Assembly (NCBI GenBank): GCA_036346405.1
Contig: CM070554.1
Span: 42,907,558 to 42,971,557, forward strand
Length of the DNA stretch: 64,000 nucleotides
Origin: Phyllostachys edulis
Lineage: Eukaryota; Streptophyta; Magnoliopsida; Poales; Poaceae
Reading direction: 5' to 3'
Under the pieces are notes generated by a model that saw only the letters and a program-made list of their open reading frames with translations, made no database searches and was not told where the DNA came from. Made by a program: the position numbers and the translations under genes. Of this stretch, positions 44,001 to 51,782 are shown piece after piece. Every line of letters begins with the position of its first letter. Position 1 is the first letter of the stretch.

Positions 44001-46346
44001 CTACATGTACTTCAGTAATTGATACAGAACACTTTAGCAATAAATTGTTGCCATGTATAATTTAAAATTGCATGCATCAATTCCTCAACAAATTAGGTAT
44101 AGATTCCTGTTATCTCATTATCCTCTTCAATTCTGTATTTTTCCTCATGAATGTCAAGTGGGTGCTTTGCCTGCAATAGTTGTTGAGCGGAGTGCTGTGA
44201 TGACAGCTCAACAAAGTATAACTCCGAAAATCTCAAGTATAGCACTATGCTTATATCTCTTCATTTAGTAAAAATTTAGAATTACACAGTTAATCATGCC
44301 ACAAACAGAGAATTCTGTTGCAAACCTTCAAGCGTATACTAGAACCTCTCGCTCGCCAAGTCCTATACCGTCAACTCGTCCATGAGTGAGAATAGAATAG
44401 GAACAATGTGTTGATCTATAATTCTTTGGAGGCAATTGTGGGATCAATCTCAGTGGCGGTGGTCAAGGAACAAAGAACCGGAACCGGGCTGCTTCCCGGT
44501 GGCTGGCCGGAAACGATAATCGGCCGGTTACAGATTTTTCCGGGAAAAACCTGGTTGAATTTCGCTTGAATTTACTTAAAAACCAGCCGAAATTTGAAAT
44601 TTGAAATTTGAACTTGCAAAACCTGGAAAAACCGGACGAGATTTTGGATCCCGGAGCCCGGGCGGTAACCAGTAACCGCCGCCGGTTATTTTTTCCCTAG
44701 CGGTGGTGGTGTAACACCGAATGGATTTCCAACTTGTAAAGGCATCCTGCTGCCTGGCTGAGCGGACGAAAGTAGAAGTTTGGTGAGTTATTTTCGAGCT
44801 GGGTGAGAGCTCGGTGGAGGTGTAGGCAGGGTTTGGGTTACCGGCCTTTTTTGGCCGAAAATCGGTTATATCGGCCATACCGGACCCCCCCCCCTCGGTA
44901 AGAGTTCAAACCGGCCAAAATCGGCCCAAAAAAATCGGATTTGCTTTAATTTGATTTTTTTTATTTAAAATCCGAAAAATTCAATTTTTGATTTGAAAAA
45001 TTCGGCCAAAAATTTCTGATTTTTGGCCAACCTGAACACCGTAAAAACTTGTTGTCTCTCATTCTATTATTACATCGCAGTTTAATTTTCTTTTCATACA
45101 CCCCCCTCTCAATAGCCATATCGATCCAACAACAGTAAGCCAGCAGTGTATTGTCTGCCCTGAATATATGGATTTTGCCGTTGAAATTTACCTTGGATCT
45201 AAGAAGAAACATTGTTAAAAAAAAATTAAGCCTCATATGATGTAACTGCTAATGCCTAATAGTCACTTAAATCCCTCTTCAGGTTCAGTGTTGCCCATGC
45301 TTCCGTTACCAATAGCAGCTCTTATCAGCTTGTCAATAACTGTTAAGATGGAGGAATTTAGTCACTTACACGGAATAATTGGCCAAGGGGTGGAGATTTG
45401 TGCTACATCAAGTTCATGGCCTAGTATGCCTATTGTAGGTGCATTGTGGTCACAGAAAGTTCGACGGTGGCATGATTTTATCATCCTATCATGTTCTGAG
45501 ACCCCGTTTACCCGAGATAACGAGGCAGTGGCTCAACTGATCAGGAGTTGCTTCTCATCTTTCCTTGGGCCTGTGGTTGACGGGCGCTCTTGCTTTGTAG
45601 CAAACAGAGGAGTCACTAGTCTGATGGGGAAGGCTCTCCGTGAAGGAGGCCCGCATCTTTCTGTATCACCGGGTTTCCTTTTCACGCGATCTTGCCGGAT
45701 GTTTCCGCACAGCAATTTCGTGTGTGAAGAGATATTCAAGGTTGTCATCGAGAGAGCCCGTTCGTTAGCGAGCGAATGTGGCTCTGATAGACCTACTCGC
45801 CTGAGGTCAGGTCGGATGCCCCTATCTTGTGCCTCATCCTCGGTAGAGCAGATATCATCACTTGCAGCGACTATGCTTTATCATGCTGGTGGGGTGAAGT
45901 TGATCCGTCTCCTGTATGAGCAGATTCTGCCAACTTTGCTGCTTTCAGGTGGAGAAGCGAAGCTGGGTTCCGCTGGACCAGTGTGCAGCATATTAGAAGG
46001 ATTTGCTTTGGCTTATGTTCTCCTCTTGTCTGGGGCCAGCATCTGGGGAGTTGGAGAAACGTCCCCAGTTTACACTTCGGTATACACATCGAAGAGGCAA
46101 CGGGTTGTCGATAGGCACTTGGAGTTCATGGCCAAGGTAATGGAGGGCAACATTGAGCTTGGCTGTGGCCAGGCCACATGGAGGGCATATGTTCTCTGTT
46201 TCGTGGGCTTGCTGGTCGACTTCGTGCCGACGTGGATCCCCGAAGTGAAGCTCGAGACGCTGCAGAAATTGGCGTCTGGGCTTGGGAAATGGCACGAGCG
46301 TGATCTTGCCCTCTCTTTGCTCGAGCGAGGGGCCCGAAGGCCATAA
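19767..46346 (+). CDS. MED33A: Mediator tail subunit 33 (MED33, REF4/RFR1 family), 12 exons
   Basis: Exons: 19767-20023, 20172-20282, 33897-34250, 34924-35237, 35346-35437, 35530-35851, 35954-36149, 36262-36376, 36549-36707, 36885-37548, 41482-41691, 45283-46346. Joined they total 3858 bases, 1285 residues, with no stop, and phases agree at all 11 junctions; every intron is GT...AG. Length fits the plant MED33 family (about 1300). Recognisable family segments are NTGAMWKLLDQAMNSRLVSP (exon 1), EAYRLYLELLGRYAV (exon 2), TWQETFQALWISALRLIQR (exon 5), EACIARNLVDTS (exon 7) and ASLLRGWNIQ (exon 8). The protein is helical throughout with no catalytic motif. In Arabidopsis REF4/RFR1 it is a nuclear Mediator component that restrains phenylpropanoid (lignin) gene expression. 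Whether this copy is the A or B paralogue is not decided. Intron 2 is enlarged to 13.6 kb by LTR elements, yet the reading frame is clean. Confidence 0.92.
20061..20087. repeat. (CT)n microsatellite in MED33 intron 1
   Basis: About 13 uninterrupted CT units inside the 148 bp intron, 84 bases upstream of the acceptor. It may also act as a long pyrimidine tract. Confidence 0.9.
20172..20282 (+). CDS. MED33A: MED33 exon 2
   Basis: It follows the acceptor CTGCTGCAG and ends GCCAT before gtaagc. It encodes about residues 86-122, including EAYRLYLELLGRYAVVPVY, a family hallmark. Confidence 0.9.
20283..21026 (+). other. MED33 intron 2, 5' unique part
   Basis: Ordinary intron sequence after the donor gtaagc, with no repeat or gene that I can recognise. 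It ends at the gypsy target duplication ACTAT (21027-21031). Confidence 0.6.
21032..21381 (-). repeat. 3' LTR of the Reina-like element
   Basis: Runs TGATATGAAC to GTCCACA. It matches 30947-31337 except for about 40 bp missing near 21340. A purine tract (minus strand AAGAGGGGGGAAATGT) follows directly at about 21382-21398. Confidence 0.9.
21396..22860 (-). pseudogene. Reina-like integrase with chromodomain
   Basis: 22858-22055 on the minus strand starts in the RNase H end (FDFTVEFQLGYQNQVANALS). The integrase zinc-binding HHCC follows (GHEG, LHRL, CATCQRNK), then the catalytic core (second Asp in VHDRDPVF). A TAG stop at 22055-22057 falls just before the segment with the catalytic Glu (DGQTEV). 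A frame change occurs near 21740, and 21722-21396 carries the C-terminal region ending in a chromodomain-like fold (VLTQWQGLPPADTTWE). Chromodomains guide chromovirus integration toward modified histones. The gene is inactivated. Confidence 0.85.
23009..23365 (+). repeat. 5' LTR of the nested copia element, with internal minisatellite
   Basis: TG...CA ends. Near 23070-23195 a motif like GACTAGCATCTTAGCAGCTTTT is repeated several times with variants. A TATA box (CCTATAAATT) is near 23220, and an AATAAAC polyadenylation-type signal is near 23272. Confidence 0.92.
23368..23380 (+). promoter_or_regulatory. Primer binding site of nested copia element
   Basis: TGGTATCGAGCCA starts two bases after the LTR. 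It differs from the usual TGGTATCAGAGC used by the other elements here. Confidence 0.8.
23438..27702 (+). pseudogene. Nested copia gag-pol, heavily frameshifted
   Basis: Domains can be followed only by hopping frames. Gag covers about 23438-24540, with a damaged zinc knuckle near 24333-24385: second Cys replaced by Arg, frame lost after GKLGH. Protease is at 24564-24602 (WCLDTGATHHMTG). The pre-integrase and integrase region is about 24940-25720 (LGHLNFEA-like, LLLVDDVSRYVWA, TDNGGEF, TPYEA). Reverse transcriptase is about 26280-26900 (SLKWVFKLKK, MDVKSAFLNGDL). RNase H is about 27355-27560 (NKSALALAKNPVFHER). Frames 1, 2 and 3 are each used. Few stops occur within each open piece because the sequence is about 60 percent GC or more. 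The long frame at 25146-26387 is partly out-of-frame translation and is not a protein. Confidence 0.85.
27708..28066 (+). repeat. 3' LTR of the nested copia element
   Basis: 359 bp, matching 23009-23365. It is followed by CGCAC, the target duplication. Confidence 0.92.
28072..29689 (-). pseudogene. Reina-like protease and reverse transcriptase, RT catalytic codon deleted
   Basis: On the minus strand protease is near 29650 (LLDSGSTQ in 29689-29462), then a frame change to 29595-28438 (GFDVVLGIQWL, then RT: PYRYP, VLLVKKQNGSCRFYVDYRAL, FPIPLVDEHLDKFKGAHYFTKLD, MPFGLTNTPATFQALMNDIL). At 28629/28630 one base is missing from the first of the two catalytic Asp codons, next to a run of eight T, so the frame shifts exactly at the active site. 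28501-28247 shows the connection (RGFLGLAGYYRKF). The nested copia element cuts the gene at 28067-28071. Confidence 0.88.
29690..30944 (-). pseudogene. Reina-like gag
   Basis: On the minus strand 30944-30696 gives a Gln/Glu-rich start (VEENLCLQGAEQGKAQA). 30703-30284 gives a Pro-rich linker and the core YHKLEFPTNDGKDDPLVWLN. After TAG stops at 30284-30286 and 30269-30271, 30250-29792 continues in another frame with LALLRHTSSVAAYQEKFLAL and a basic C-terminus. Both TAG codons sit where a Gln would fit the flanking gag pattern. Confidence 0.8.
30931..30943 (-). promoter_or_regulatory. Primer binding site of Reina-like element
   Basis: The minus strand reads TGGTATCAGATCC, three bases from the LTR, a Met-type site with changes at its end. 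Confidence 0.75.
30947..31337 (-). repeat. 5' LTR of the Reina-like element
   Basis: 391 bp, TGATATGAGT to CTTCCACA, followed by the duplication ACTAT at 31338-31342. Confidence 0.9.
31547..32029 (+). repeat. Left LTR of the small LTR element
   Basis: Matches 32402-33176 apart from the MITE inserted in the latter and small indels. It contains an AAATAAACAAAG polyadenylation-like stretch near 31800. Confidence 0.85.
32402..33176 (+). repeat. Right LTR of the small LTR element, interrupted by a hAT MITE
   Basis: Without the MITE and its 8 bp duplication it is about 464 bp. It ends CCACAACA before ordinary intron sequence. Confidence 0.85.
32636..32938. mobile_element. hAT-type MITE, 303 bp
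   Basis: A perfect 8 bp duplication GCATGTAT lies at 32628-32635 and 32939-32946. Terminal repeats CAATGGCGGAGCCAG and, inverted, CAGTGGTAGAGGCAG match at 11 of 15 places. This type of end (AGTGGCGGAGCCAG) is known from Tip100-like hAT elements. No coding capacity. Confidence 0.88.
33177..33896 (+). other. MED33 intron 2, 3' unique part
   Basis: AT-rich intron sequence up to the acceptor TTTCTATTGCAG. No gene or repeat recognised. Confidence 0.6.
33897..34250 (+). CDS. MED33A: MED33 exon 3
   Basis: Encodes about residues 123-241, starting IAKSIDDAMQLSHSYGLQQM and rich in acidic residues midway. It ends CTTAACAC before gtatgc. Confidence 0.9.
34924..35237 (+). CDS. MED33A: MED33 exon 4
   Basis: Frame requires the acceptor GCTAGAG|T, so the intron ends GAG, one AG later than the more usual-looking CTAG. 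It encodes RPEKFNSLLQRLRLIGALKS, then the basic TRYQLDRRRLLGVL segment. Confidence 0.85.
35346..35437 (+). CDS. MED33A: MED33 exon 5
   Basis: 92 bases, acceptor TTGATACAG, encoding TWQETFQALWISALRLIQR. The donor is gttggg, a weak match to consensus. Confidence 0.85.
35530..35851 (+). CDS. MED33A: MED33 exon 6
   Basis: Begins DPGTLEGPFPHLDSRLCMLL and runs to about residue 484. Ends AAAGCAG before gttatc. Confidence 0.9.
35954..36149 (+). CDS. MED33A: MED33 exon 7
   Basis: Encodes HLIVEACIARNLVDTSVYFW and a Pro/Ser-containing loop. Ends CTTCGAG before gtgatg. Confidence 0.9.
36262..36376 (+). CDS. MED33A: MED33 exon 8
   Basis: Encodes SLAELEKLHSF to ILCGASLLRGWNIQ, strongly family-like. Phase 0 at its end. 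Confidence 0.9.
36549..36707 (+). CDS. MED33A: MED33 exon 9
   Basis: 53 whole codons, EHVVQMVLKLLSTLLPLD to VHILSMYGL, phase 0 at both ends. Confidence 0.9.
36885..37548 (+). CDS. MED33A: MED33 exon 10
   Basis: 664 bases. Starts VPEVAAILMPVCEIFGSLPP and includes YSVFSCAFLFLLRLWKFHRP, ending RLSSRDLIT. The frame beyond 37548 to 37622 is read-through into intron 10. Confidence 0.9.
37632..38440. mobile_element. Possible Tourist/Harbinger-type MITE, nested
   Basis: The left end near 37632 (TTACGTGGTCTTTGGTTGG) and right end near 38420-38440 (CCAACCAAACACTACCTAA) are inverted repeats matching at about 15 of 19 positions. TTA beside both ends would fit a Harbinger duplication. Another MITE sits inside. 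Confidence 0.4.
38006..38416. mobile_element. MITE with ~60 bp terminal inverted repeats
   Basis: It starts GGGGAGATATCTAGT and ends ACTAGATATCTCCCC. The arms continue with CACAAGTGCACAAACTTTT and its reverse complement. No clear target duplication, so the superfamily is open; long arms suggest Mutator-like. Confidence 0.75.
39165..39790. mobile_element. Long-inverted-repeat MITE (~150 bp arms)
   Basis: The left arm (39165-39310) and right arm (39640-39790) are reverse complements with mismatches. Shared blocks are GTGCACATTTCATTTT and CAACGGGGTTTGAC. The middle is AT-rich and non-coding. Confidence 0.75.
40225..40523 (+). mobile_element. Short non-autonomous Helitron
   Basis: The 3' end reads CCGTTGCAACGCACGG, then ACACTCGG and CTAG followed by T, the Helitron hairpin-plus-CTAG pattern. 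The 5' end TTTACTATTATAAAG after A resembles Helitron starts with one change from TC. Size about 300 bp, no Rep/helicase. Confidence 0.6.
40957..41373. mobile_element. MITE with inverted repeats
   Basis: The left arm has GTCCACTTCACG and ACCCCTAAACCTTTTGAAAC; the right arm has GTTTCAAAGGTTTAGGGG and GGTTAAGTGGAC. About 415 bp, ending about 110 bp before exon 11. Confidence 0.65.
41482..41691 (+). CDS. MED33A: MED33 exon 11
   Basis: Encodes LRDLVDFLPATFAAIVSYFS and EITRGIWKPVMLNGTDWPSP. Ends CGACCAC before gtatgt. Confidence 0.9.
41692..42091 (+). other. MED33 intron 11, first unique part
   Basis: Ordinary intron sequence. The frame read-through past 41691 is not coding. Confidence 0.5.
42100..42776. 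mobile_element. GC-rich hAT-like non-autonomous element in MED33 intron 11
   Basis: The 8 bp duplication TTTTAAAC lies at 42092-42099 and 42777-42784. Ends CAAGGTTGTCACAGCG and, inverted, CATGGTTGTCACGGCG match well. The left part is full of GGCGCCTAGGCG-like motifs. The middle has a CCCCTGCCC tandem (42270-42330) and CpG-rich CTCCCGGCGGCGG repeats. The reading frames in it are repeat translation. A related element is at 61316-62164. Confidence 0.85.
42785..45282 (+). other. MED33 intron 11, remainder
   Basis: AT-rich sequence without a gene. Fragments rich in CCGGCCGG lie at 43945-44000, 44470-44720 and 44823-45040. Two of them, TAACCGGCCGGGATTTGAAT near 43968 and CAGGGTTTGGGTTACCGGCC near 44826, are inverted and look like ends of hAT-type repeats. 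The acceptor is CCCTCTTCAG at 45282. Confidence 0.5.
45283..46346 (+). CDS. MED33A: MED33 exon 12 with stop codon
   Basis: The last and largest exon, 354 residues, starting VLPMLPLPIAALISLSIT. It includes GNIELGCGQATWRAYVLCFV and ends ERGARRP-stop (TAA at 46344-46346). A 5' extension of the open frame to 45252 is intron. Confidence 0.92.
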
Positions 46347-46740
46347 CTACAGTAGTCGAATCTATCCTATGATAATATGCTGGTGCTCAACTGGTACTAC
46401 AGTTATGCTCGATTGCTGCATATACATCATCTTACTAATCTGACATGCGTTCCACCATCAGAAGAGTACACGTTCTGCACTACATAAAGGCTTCCCAGCA
46501 GTTGGTAGGTTTTTAGGGTTACTGCCGCAGTGACGCTGTCTTACATTACATTTAAGGGTTAGTTCTTAGTCTGCTAGTCATCCCTATACAAATGTAAGTC
46601 AATATATATTCTTTCAGTATAGCATGCAAATCAATTTGGAACGGCGGAATTTTCCCTGATTCCTGGATAATTTGAACCGTTTCTTGTAAACATGTAAAAT
46701 TGGTACAAAGTTCATGTGTTCCAAACAGGGCCTTAACCGG
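46347..46740 (+). other. MED33 3' flank, presumed 3' UTR
   Basis: Non-coding sequence with no clear AATAAA signal. A ~50 bp segment at 46588-46635 is repeated at 47331-47381. Confidence 0.45.
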
Positions 46741-47390
46741 TTAGATTTGTGTTGGAGGGTATTTGCCTAGCCCATCGAGCTTTGTATGGGGGTATCTGAG
46801 TCGGCCTAGACCCTCAGCCATGTTGTGTCATGGGTCCTAACCATTGGGTTAGCAGGCATAAAGGTGTACACCAGGATTTGAACTGCCATTATACACCTAT
46901 ATCTACACTCCTCTACCGAGAAGTGGTTCCTAGGGTACTGAGCACTAGGTTAGCAAGGCATACACATCTTTCTGGCATAGCTGACAAATGAATTGGTGAC
47001 AAAGGCCTGTCGGCCAATTGAACGATGTAGACTAAATAAATCATCGACAAGGCTCCTGTCAATTATTTGTTCTATTGCCAAATGAATTGACTATAAAGGC
47101 TTTTGGCCAATTGAACCATGTGGATCAAATAAATCGACGGCAAAACTCCTGTTGGCTAATTACTTTGTCATAAAATGAATTGGCGACATGTCCTATTGCC
47201 AAACCAATTGCCAACAGGAGCTGCCAAACCAATTGCCAACAGGAGCTGCTAAGTCAGCCTATCATCGATTTATTTGGCGACGGAAGCGACATGATGTCAT
47301 CAGCCTTCTTGTCTTGCTAATCAATCTGTAATCACAAATGCAAGTCAATATATATTTTTTCAATATAGCACGCAAGTCAATAGTCCTCAA
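46741..47390. repeat. Dispersed repeat, copy A
   Basis: Contains CCCATCGAGCTTTGTATG, ATCTGAGTCGGCC and several GCCAATTGAA...AAATAAATCGAC modules, all recurring at 49226-49645. It is internally repetitive; class unknown. Confidence 0.6.
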
Positions 47391-49225
47391 GCTTTTTTTA
47401 GACGGAGAGAATGTCACACCTGAGCACAACAAAGAGCTCAGAATGTCACATATATATTTTTCACTCTCAACTTAAACCATAATTATTTATAATTCCAGTA
47501 ACTTATACATAGATAAAACATAAATAAATATATATCATGACAAATTAATTGTAAAGACAAGTGGCACCCAAATCGATGTCTAACATTCTACCATGCACTT
47601 GCCTTTTAACCACAGAAACTAGAATGATATGAAGGCGGCACCGAACTTGAAGCAACACTCTCTAGACAAAGCTAATACTCACATCAAAAACATGCGACAA
47701 CAGTACAAGAACATAAAATAAATCAACATCGCTCCTACGCGCAAACCCGACGTAATTAAGCCCTCTTCATAGCACAATCCGCTCACTGTCTCGGTGATGA
47801 AACAACCATAACTTGTAATCCTGAAATAGAAACATTGCAAACCACATTTTCTGCAATCTACACAAAAAATTATACACTTTCCTAATTATGCAAATTCACT
47901 GATTAAGTTGTCTAAGCCCTTGTTCCTAACCCCAAAAGACAATCTTAAAACTTCACTGAACAACAGGCTTACTAATTATATATTTTTTTCTAACACATAA
48001 AAAGGATTAAACCTTACTATTTCTAGAAACTATGGAAAATTACCTAACCTTTTCTAGTTATGACTATAATTTAATTCGATCATCTACCATAGGTATTGAC
48101 GGTAATTAACGATATTTAACGATAATTAACGGTAAATAACGCTCCAATTAACACAATTGATGGCATTTGACGAGAACCAATGACAATTAACGACAAACTA
48201 ACGCAATAGAAGACAATTAATGCAATTAACGATAATTAACAATGACTACCGCAATTAACGACGACTACCGCAATTAACTCAATTGATCGTATTTAACGAC
48301 AATTAACACAATAGACTGCAATTAACGTAATTAACTATAATTATTACATAAATAAATATGATAAATACTTATTACAATAATAAATTATTACAAAAAAAAA
48401 CATTTATTACCTAACTAATTACAATAGACAATTACTATACAAAACAATTAATTTACAAAAGGGAAAAGGGGAGGGGGAAGGAAAATCACAAAAAAAACAA
48501 ACAGATGGCTAGGGTTCTGACCGCTAGCGACGGAGGATGACGGCGGTGCTTGAGGAGGAGGAGGCGGCGCGCCCGAGTTGGGAGGAGGAGAGCAGTGGCT
48601 CGGGAGGAGGAGGGAGGCGGTGGCGGCTCGGGGAAGGAGGTAGGAGGTGGCGGTGGCGGGGAGGGCGAGGCGGGCTCGGGGAGTTGGAGGTAGGAGGCGA
48701 GGCGATGGGGAGGGCGAGGCGGCGGCGGGTCGAGGAGAGATGAGAGGAGGCGGCTTGACGTCGGGAGGCGGAGGAGAGGACGTCGGCCATCGGGAAGACA
48801 GAGAGAGGCGGCGTGTGTCGAGTGAGGATGAGGGGCCGGCGAGAGGAGAGGAGGAGCGTGATGGCGCATAGGGAGAGAGGAGGAGGGTGGCACGCGCGCC
48901 AGTGGAGGAGGTGCCGTGCACGTGCAGGCGGAGGAGGAGGCGCGAGCGGGCCGGGGTTAGGGTTAGGGTTGGGGGCGGAGGAGGGGCCCACGGGAGGATT
49001 TTGACCAGTGGCAAAAAGCGCGTAATTACCTCCAACTTCGGGGGTAAAATTGGAATGGAGCAGGTGGGAAGCCGTGGGAAGTTGCCCCGTGGCGGCTTCT
49101 AGTTTTTGGCTTTTTCACGTATAACGTGGCTTCCGGCTTCCGAAAAAGCTGGCGGGAAAAGCCCTCTATTCTAGACGGCTTTCGGCTTTTTCGGGCAGAA
49201 AGCCGAAACCGAAACCTTCCCAAAC
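47391..49225. other. Unclassified insertion between two copies of a dispersed repeat
   Basis: The AT-rich left part has no genes. The right part (48440-49035) is very GC-rich, with minus-strand Pro/Ser frames that look like repeat translation. The right end (49100-49230) is built of TTCGGCTTTTTCGG inverted motifs and ends CCCAAACACCCCTT, like a transposon terminus. I could not find the matching left end. Confidence 0.4.
48095..48345. repeat. Degenerate AT-rich array based on ACGACAATTAACG
   Basis: About 250 bp made of variants of (ACG)ATAATTAAC and (ACG)CAATTAAC, roughly every 11-14 bases, perhaps 18-20 units. No ORF. It sits directly beside the GC-rich block. Confidence 0.75.
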
Positions 49226-49645
49226 ACCCCTTGAGTCAGTCTTGCCCATCGAGCTTTTGTATCGGGGCCATCTGAGTCGGCCAAGACCCCCAGCCCATCG
49301 GCACCGAGAAAGTGGTTCCCACACATCTCGTGTCATGTGGTCCTGTCCATTGGGTTGGCAAGGCATAAAGGTGGACACTAGGTTGGCAGGGCGTACACAT
49401 CTTTCCGACATAGCTGACATTTGAGGGGCATAGCTGACAAATGAATTGGCGACAAAGGCTATCAGCCAATTGAATGATGTTGGCCAAATAAATCGACAGC
49501 AAGGCTTCAGCCCAACCAATTGCTCTACCGCCAAATGAATTTGCGATGGCTCTATCGGCGAACGAATTGACGAGAGGCTGCCAAGTCAGCCTGTCACCGA
49601 TTTATTAGGCGACAGAAGCTTGTCGCCAATTCATTTGAAGACATG
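49226..49645. repeat. Dispersed repeat, copy B
   Basis: Matches parts of 46741-47390 with rearrangements: CCCATCGAGCTTTTGTAT, ACACATCTTTCCGACATAGC, AAATGAATTGGCGACAAAGG. Confidence 0.6.
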
Positions 49646-50398
49646 TTATTATTTCTGTAAATTTCTTTCTTGACTATTTATTTTTGCAATATTAATTAAA
49701 AAATATATTTTTTAGAAAAATTCTACAACATAAAAGCGTCTTGTACATTAGAATTCGTAGTGTCGTACCCATCTGGAACAATACATTACCGTAGAATTCA
49801 ACCTCGATAGTTTCGTATCACTCGTATGCAAATGCAGCATGGGGTCAAAGCTTTCATTTGCTACCACATCATGGGAACGGTATTAAGTGCGAAAATGTTG
49901 TCTCGAACAACAGTCCACTAACCACTTGTGTGTTCCGATTGCTATGCTTCAACGTTTGCGAAGCGGCCTACTGGGCTCTCACTGTCGAGAATCTCCTCCG
50001 CTGGGGCCTGAAATAAATGAAGCGAGATTTGACGAATGGCTGAACTCGTACCAGTTCAGAATGTGGTAGTAACTGCAAAATCTCCCAGGAGTGAAAGCCA
50101 TCGATGCGTCTCCCTCCTGCTCTGTTCTTAGGTAGAACCAGTGGAGGTAGGTGGCACAATCAGTGGCATTTTGGTTAATTGGGAGTTTACCTAATGGTGT
50201 GAAAATAAATCTTTGTGAAAGGAGGAAAAAAAATCCATTTCTGTTTGTGAACACGTCTCCTTTCTAGAAGAAGCCCGCTTTGCTTTGCACACGAACGAGC
50301 AGATGTGTTTGCTGTCTTGCGCACAAAACAAATCTTAAAAGACGGGAAACACCTGAGCAGCTTAGCGTTCCTTATCCTAGCCTGAGCTATGTATTTTT
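49646..50398. other. Intergenic sequence
   Basis: No supported gene or repeat; short frames here lack any recognisable domain. Confidence 0.5.
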
Positions 50399-50791
50399 GG
50401 ACCCGGGTGAATTTTTTTATTAATTAATTCTTTTTAAATTTTATTTTAAAGTTAACCCTGACGTACTTTATTTCCAATTCTGACCCCTTTGGTCACGCCA
50501 CGGGTGGTGGCGTGACAAAACAAGGCTGTCACGCCAGCCCGTATCTGGGGCACACTCTTGTTACGTCACCACTCGTGGTGTGATAGTGTTGTTTGGTCAC
50601 GCCAAGACAAGTGGCATGACCAAAAGTACTATTTTGGGGACTTATCCCGTGGCGTGACAGCATTGTTTTGTCACGTCACGGTTGGTGGCGTGACCAAAAG
50701 GGTTAGAATTGGAAATAAAGCGCGTCGAGGGTTAACTTTAAAATAAAAAATAAAAAAGGTTAAATAATAAAAAAAGTTCGACCCGAGTTCC
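50399..50791. mobile_element. MITE containing several GTCACGCCAC stem-loops
   Basis: The outer arms GGACCCGGGTGAATTTTTTT and, inverted, GGAACTCGGGTCGAACTTTT are followed by matching TTTAAAGTTAACCCT blocks. Inside are at least four short palindromes: TCACGCCAC/GTGGCGTGA at 50493-50515, one near 50562-50582, one at 50594-50623 and one at 50669-50695. No coding capacity. Confidence 0.75.
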
Positions 50792-51782
50792 TTACAGCAC
50801 TACAGAAAGTACTGTAGCTACACTATTGATATAGACCGTTCGTTAGATATCGGACGGCGTAGATGAGCCCTAATACTAATAGTCATGTCCTGTGCACCTC
50901 TTCCGCGTCCTGTTTTTGAATAGAAACAGTAGGAAAGAATCCTAATGCATGCTTGAGCTATGTTTTACGTCTAAAGCCTAGGCATAACCTGTGGCTGGCT
51001 CGATATGATACACAACTTTGCCGAAGTCCCATCCTAGCCTGAGTTTTCCAATGGCCAGGTCTAGCTAAGTAGCTATCCTATCCTAGCCTATCTTGATTAT
51101 GGCAAACCTTACACCGTTGAAGTTCTCGCACAGCTGAAGGCTAACACGACGTCTGGCATTGCGGTGGCATTTAGAAACACATTACTACTGGAATAATACA
51201 TATTCAGCAAACACCGGTCACTTGGCTAAGCAGCATATCAACGTCGGATGGAGCTGTTTTTTTTTGTCTTCTTGCACACCCCTTGAAATATCCACAGCCA
51301 GAGCGCTGCAATTAGCAAACCAGCTGGCACTTGTCCGCGTGCCCCCGTCAGCAAATCCACACGCGCGATGACCTCTCTGCCAACAAGCAACGACATAACA
51401 GCACGTATCAAAAGATCAAAATCACCATAAATCCCCAAAAAGTCTAAACACGGCTTGACAGTTCGTCTTTCCCTGCCACGTGCCTCCCGGTTTGTGTGTC
51501 TCTGCTTCGAGCGTCGGCCGTGGATATTTCGTGCTGCCTGTCTTCGTACTGCCGCTAGCCTAATTGGTAAGCCCCTCCAGGGCGTTCTCCGCTACAATAG
51601 CATGTTTTTAAAGTGAGATAACAAAAATAGCTCCCCAGTGAATGGAACGATAAAATAACCCCTCCACTGCACCTCCATCCAACGGATAAAAAGCGCACTT
51701 ATGAACAGTGTTTTCACTGTTGCTACAATACATCGTTAACCGTGCCTCCATCGCTCGGATGGGTAAGCAAACGTCGTAACCG
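50792..51782. other. Intergenic sequence
   Basis: No gene recognised. It borders the gypsy-like LTR on the right. Confidence 0.5.

Noticed and set aside
45252..45282. ATG at 45252 as a separate gene start
   Set aside because: It is intron 11 sequence; the acceptor at 45282 and phase agreement make 45283 the exon start.
48957..48976. GGGTTAGGGTTAGGGTT considered as telomeric or interstitial telomere repeat
   Set aside because: Fewer than three plant units (TTTAGGG differs), in GC-rich repeat DNA; chance or 5'-flank motif is enough.
48448..49035. 195-codon Pro/Ser-rich minus-strand frame
   Set aside because: Low-complexity translation of a GC-rich repeat; all three frames are open and none has a domain.
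49887..50069. 60-codon frame in intergenic DNA
   Set aside because: Short, no domain, no promoter context.
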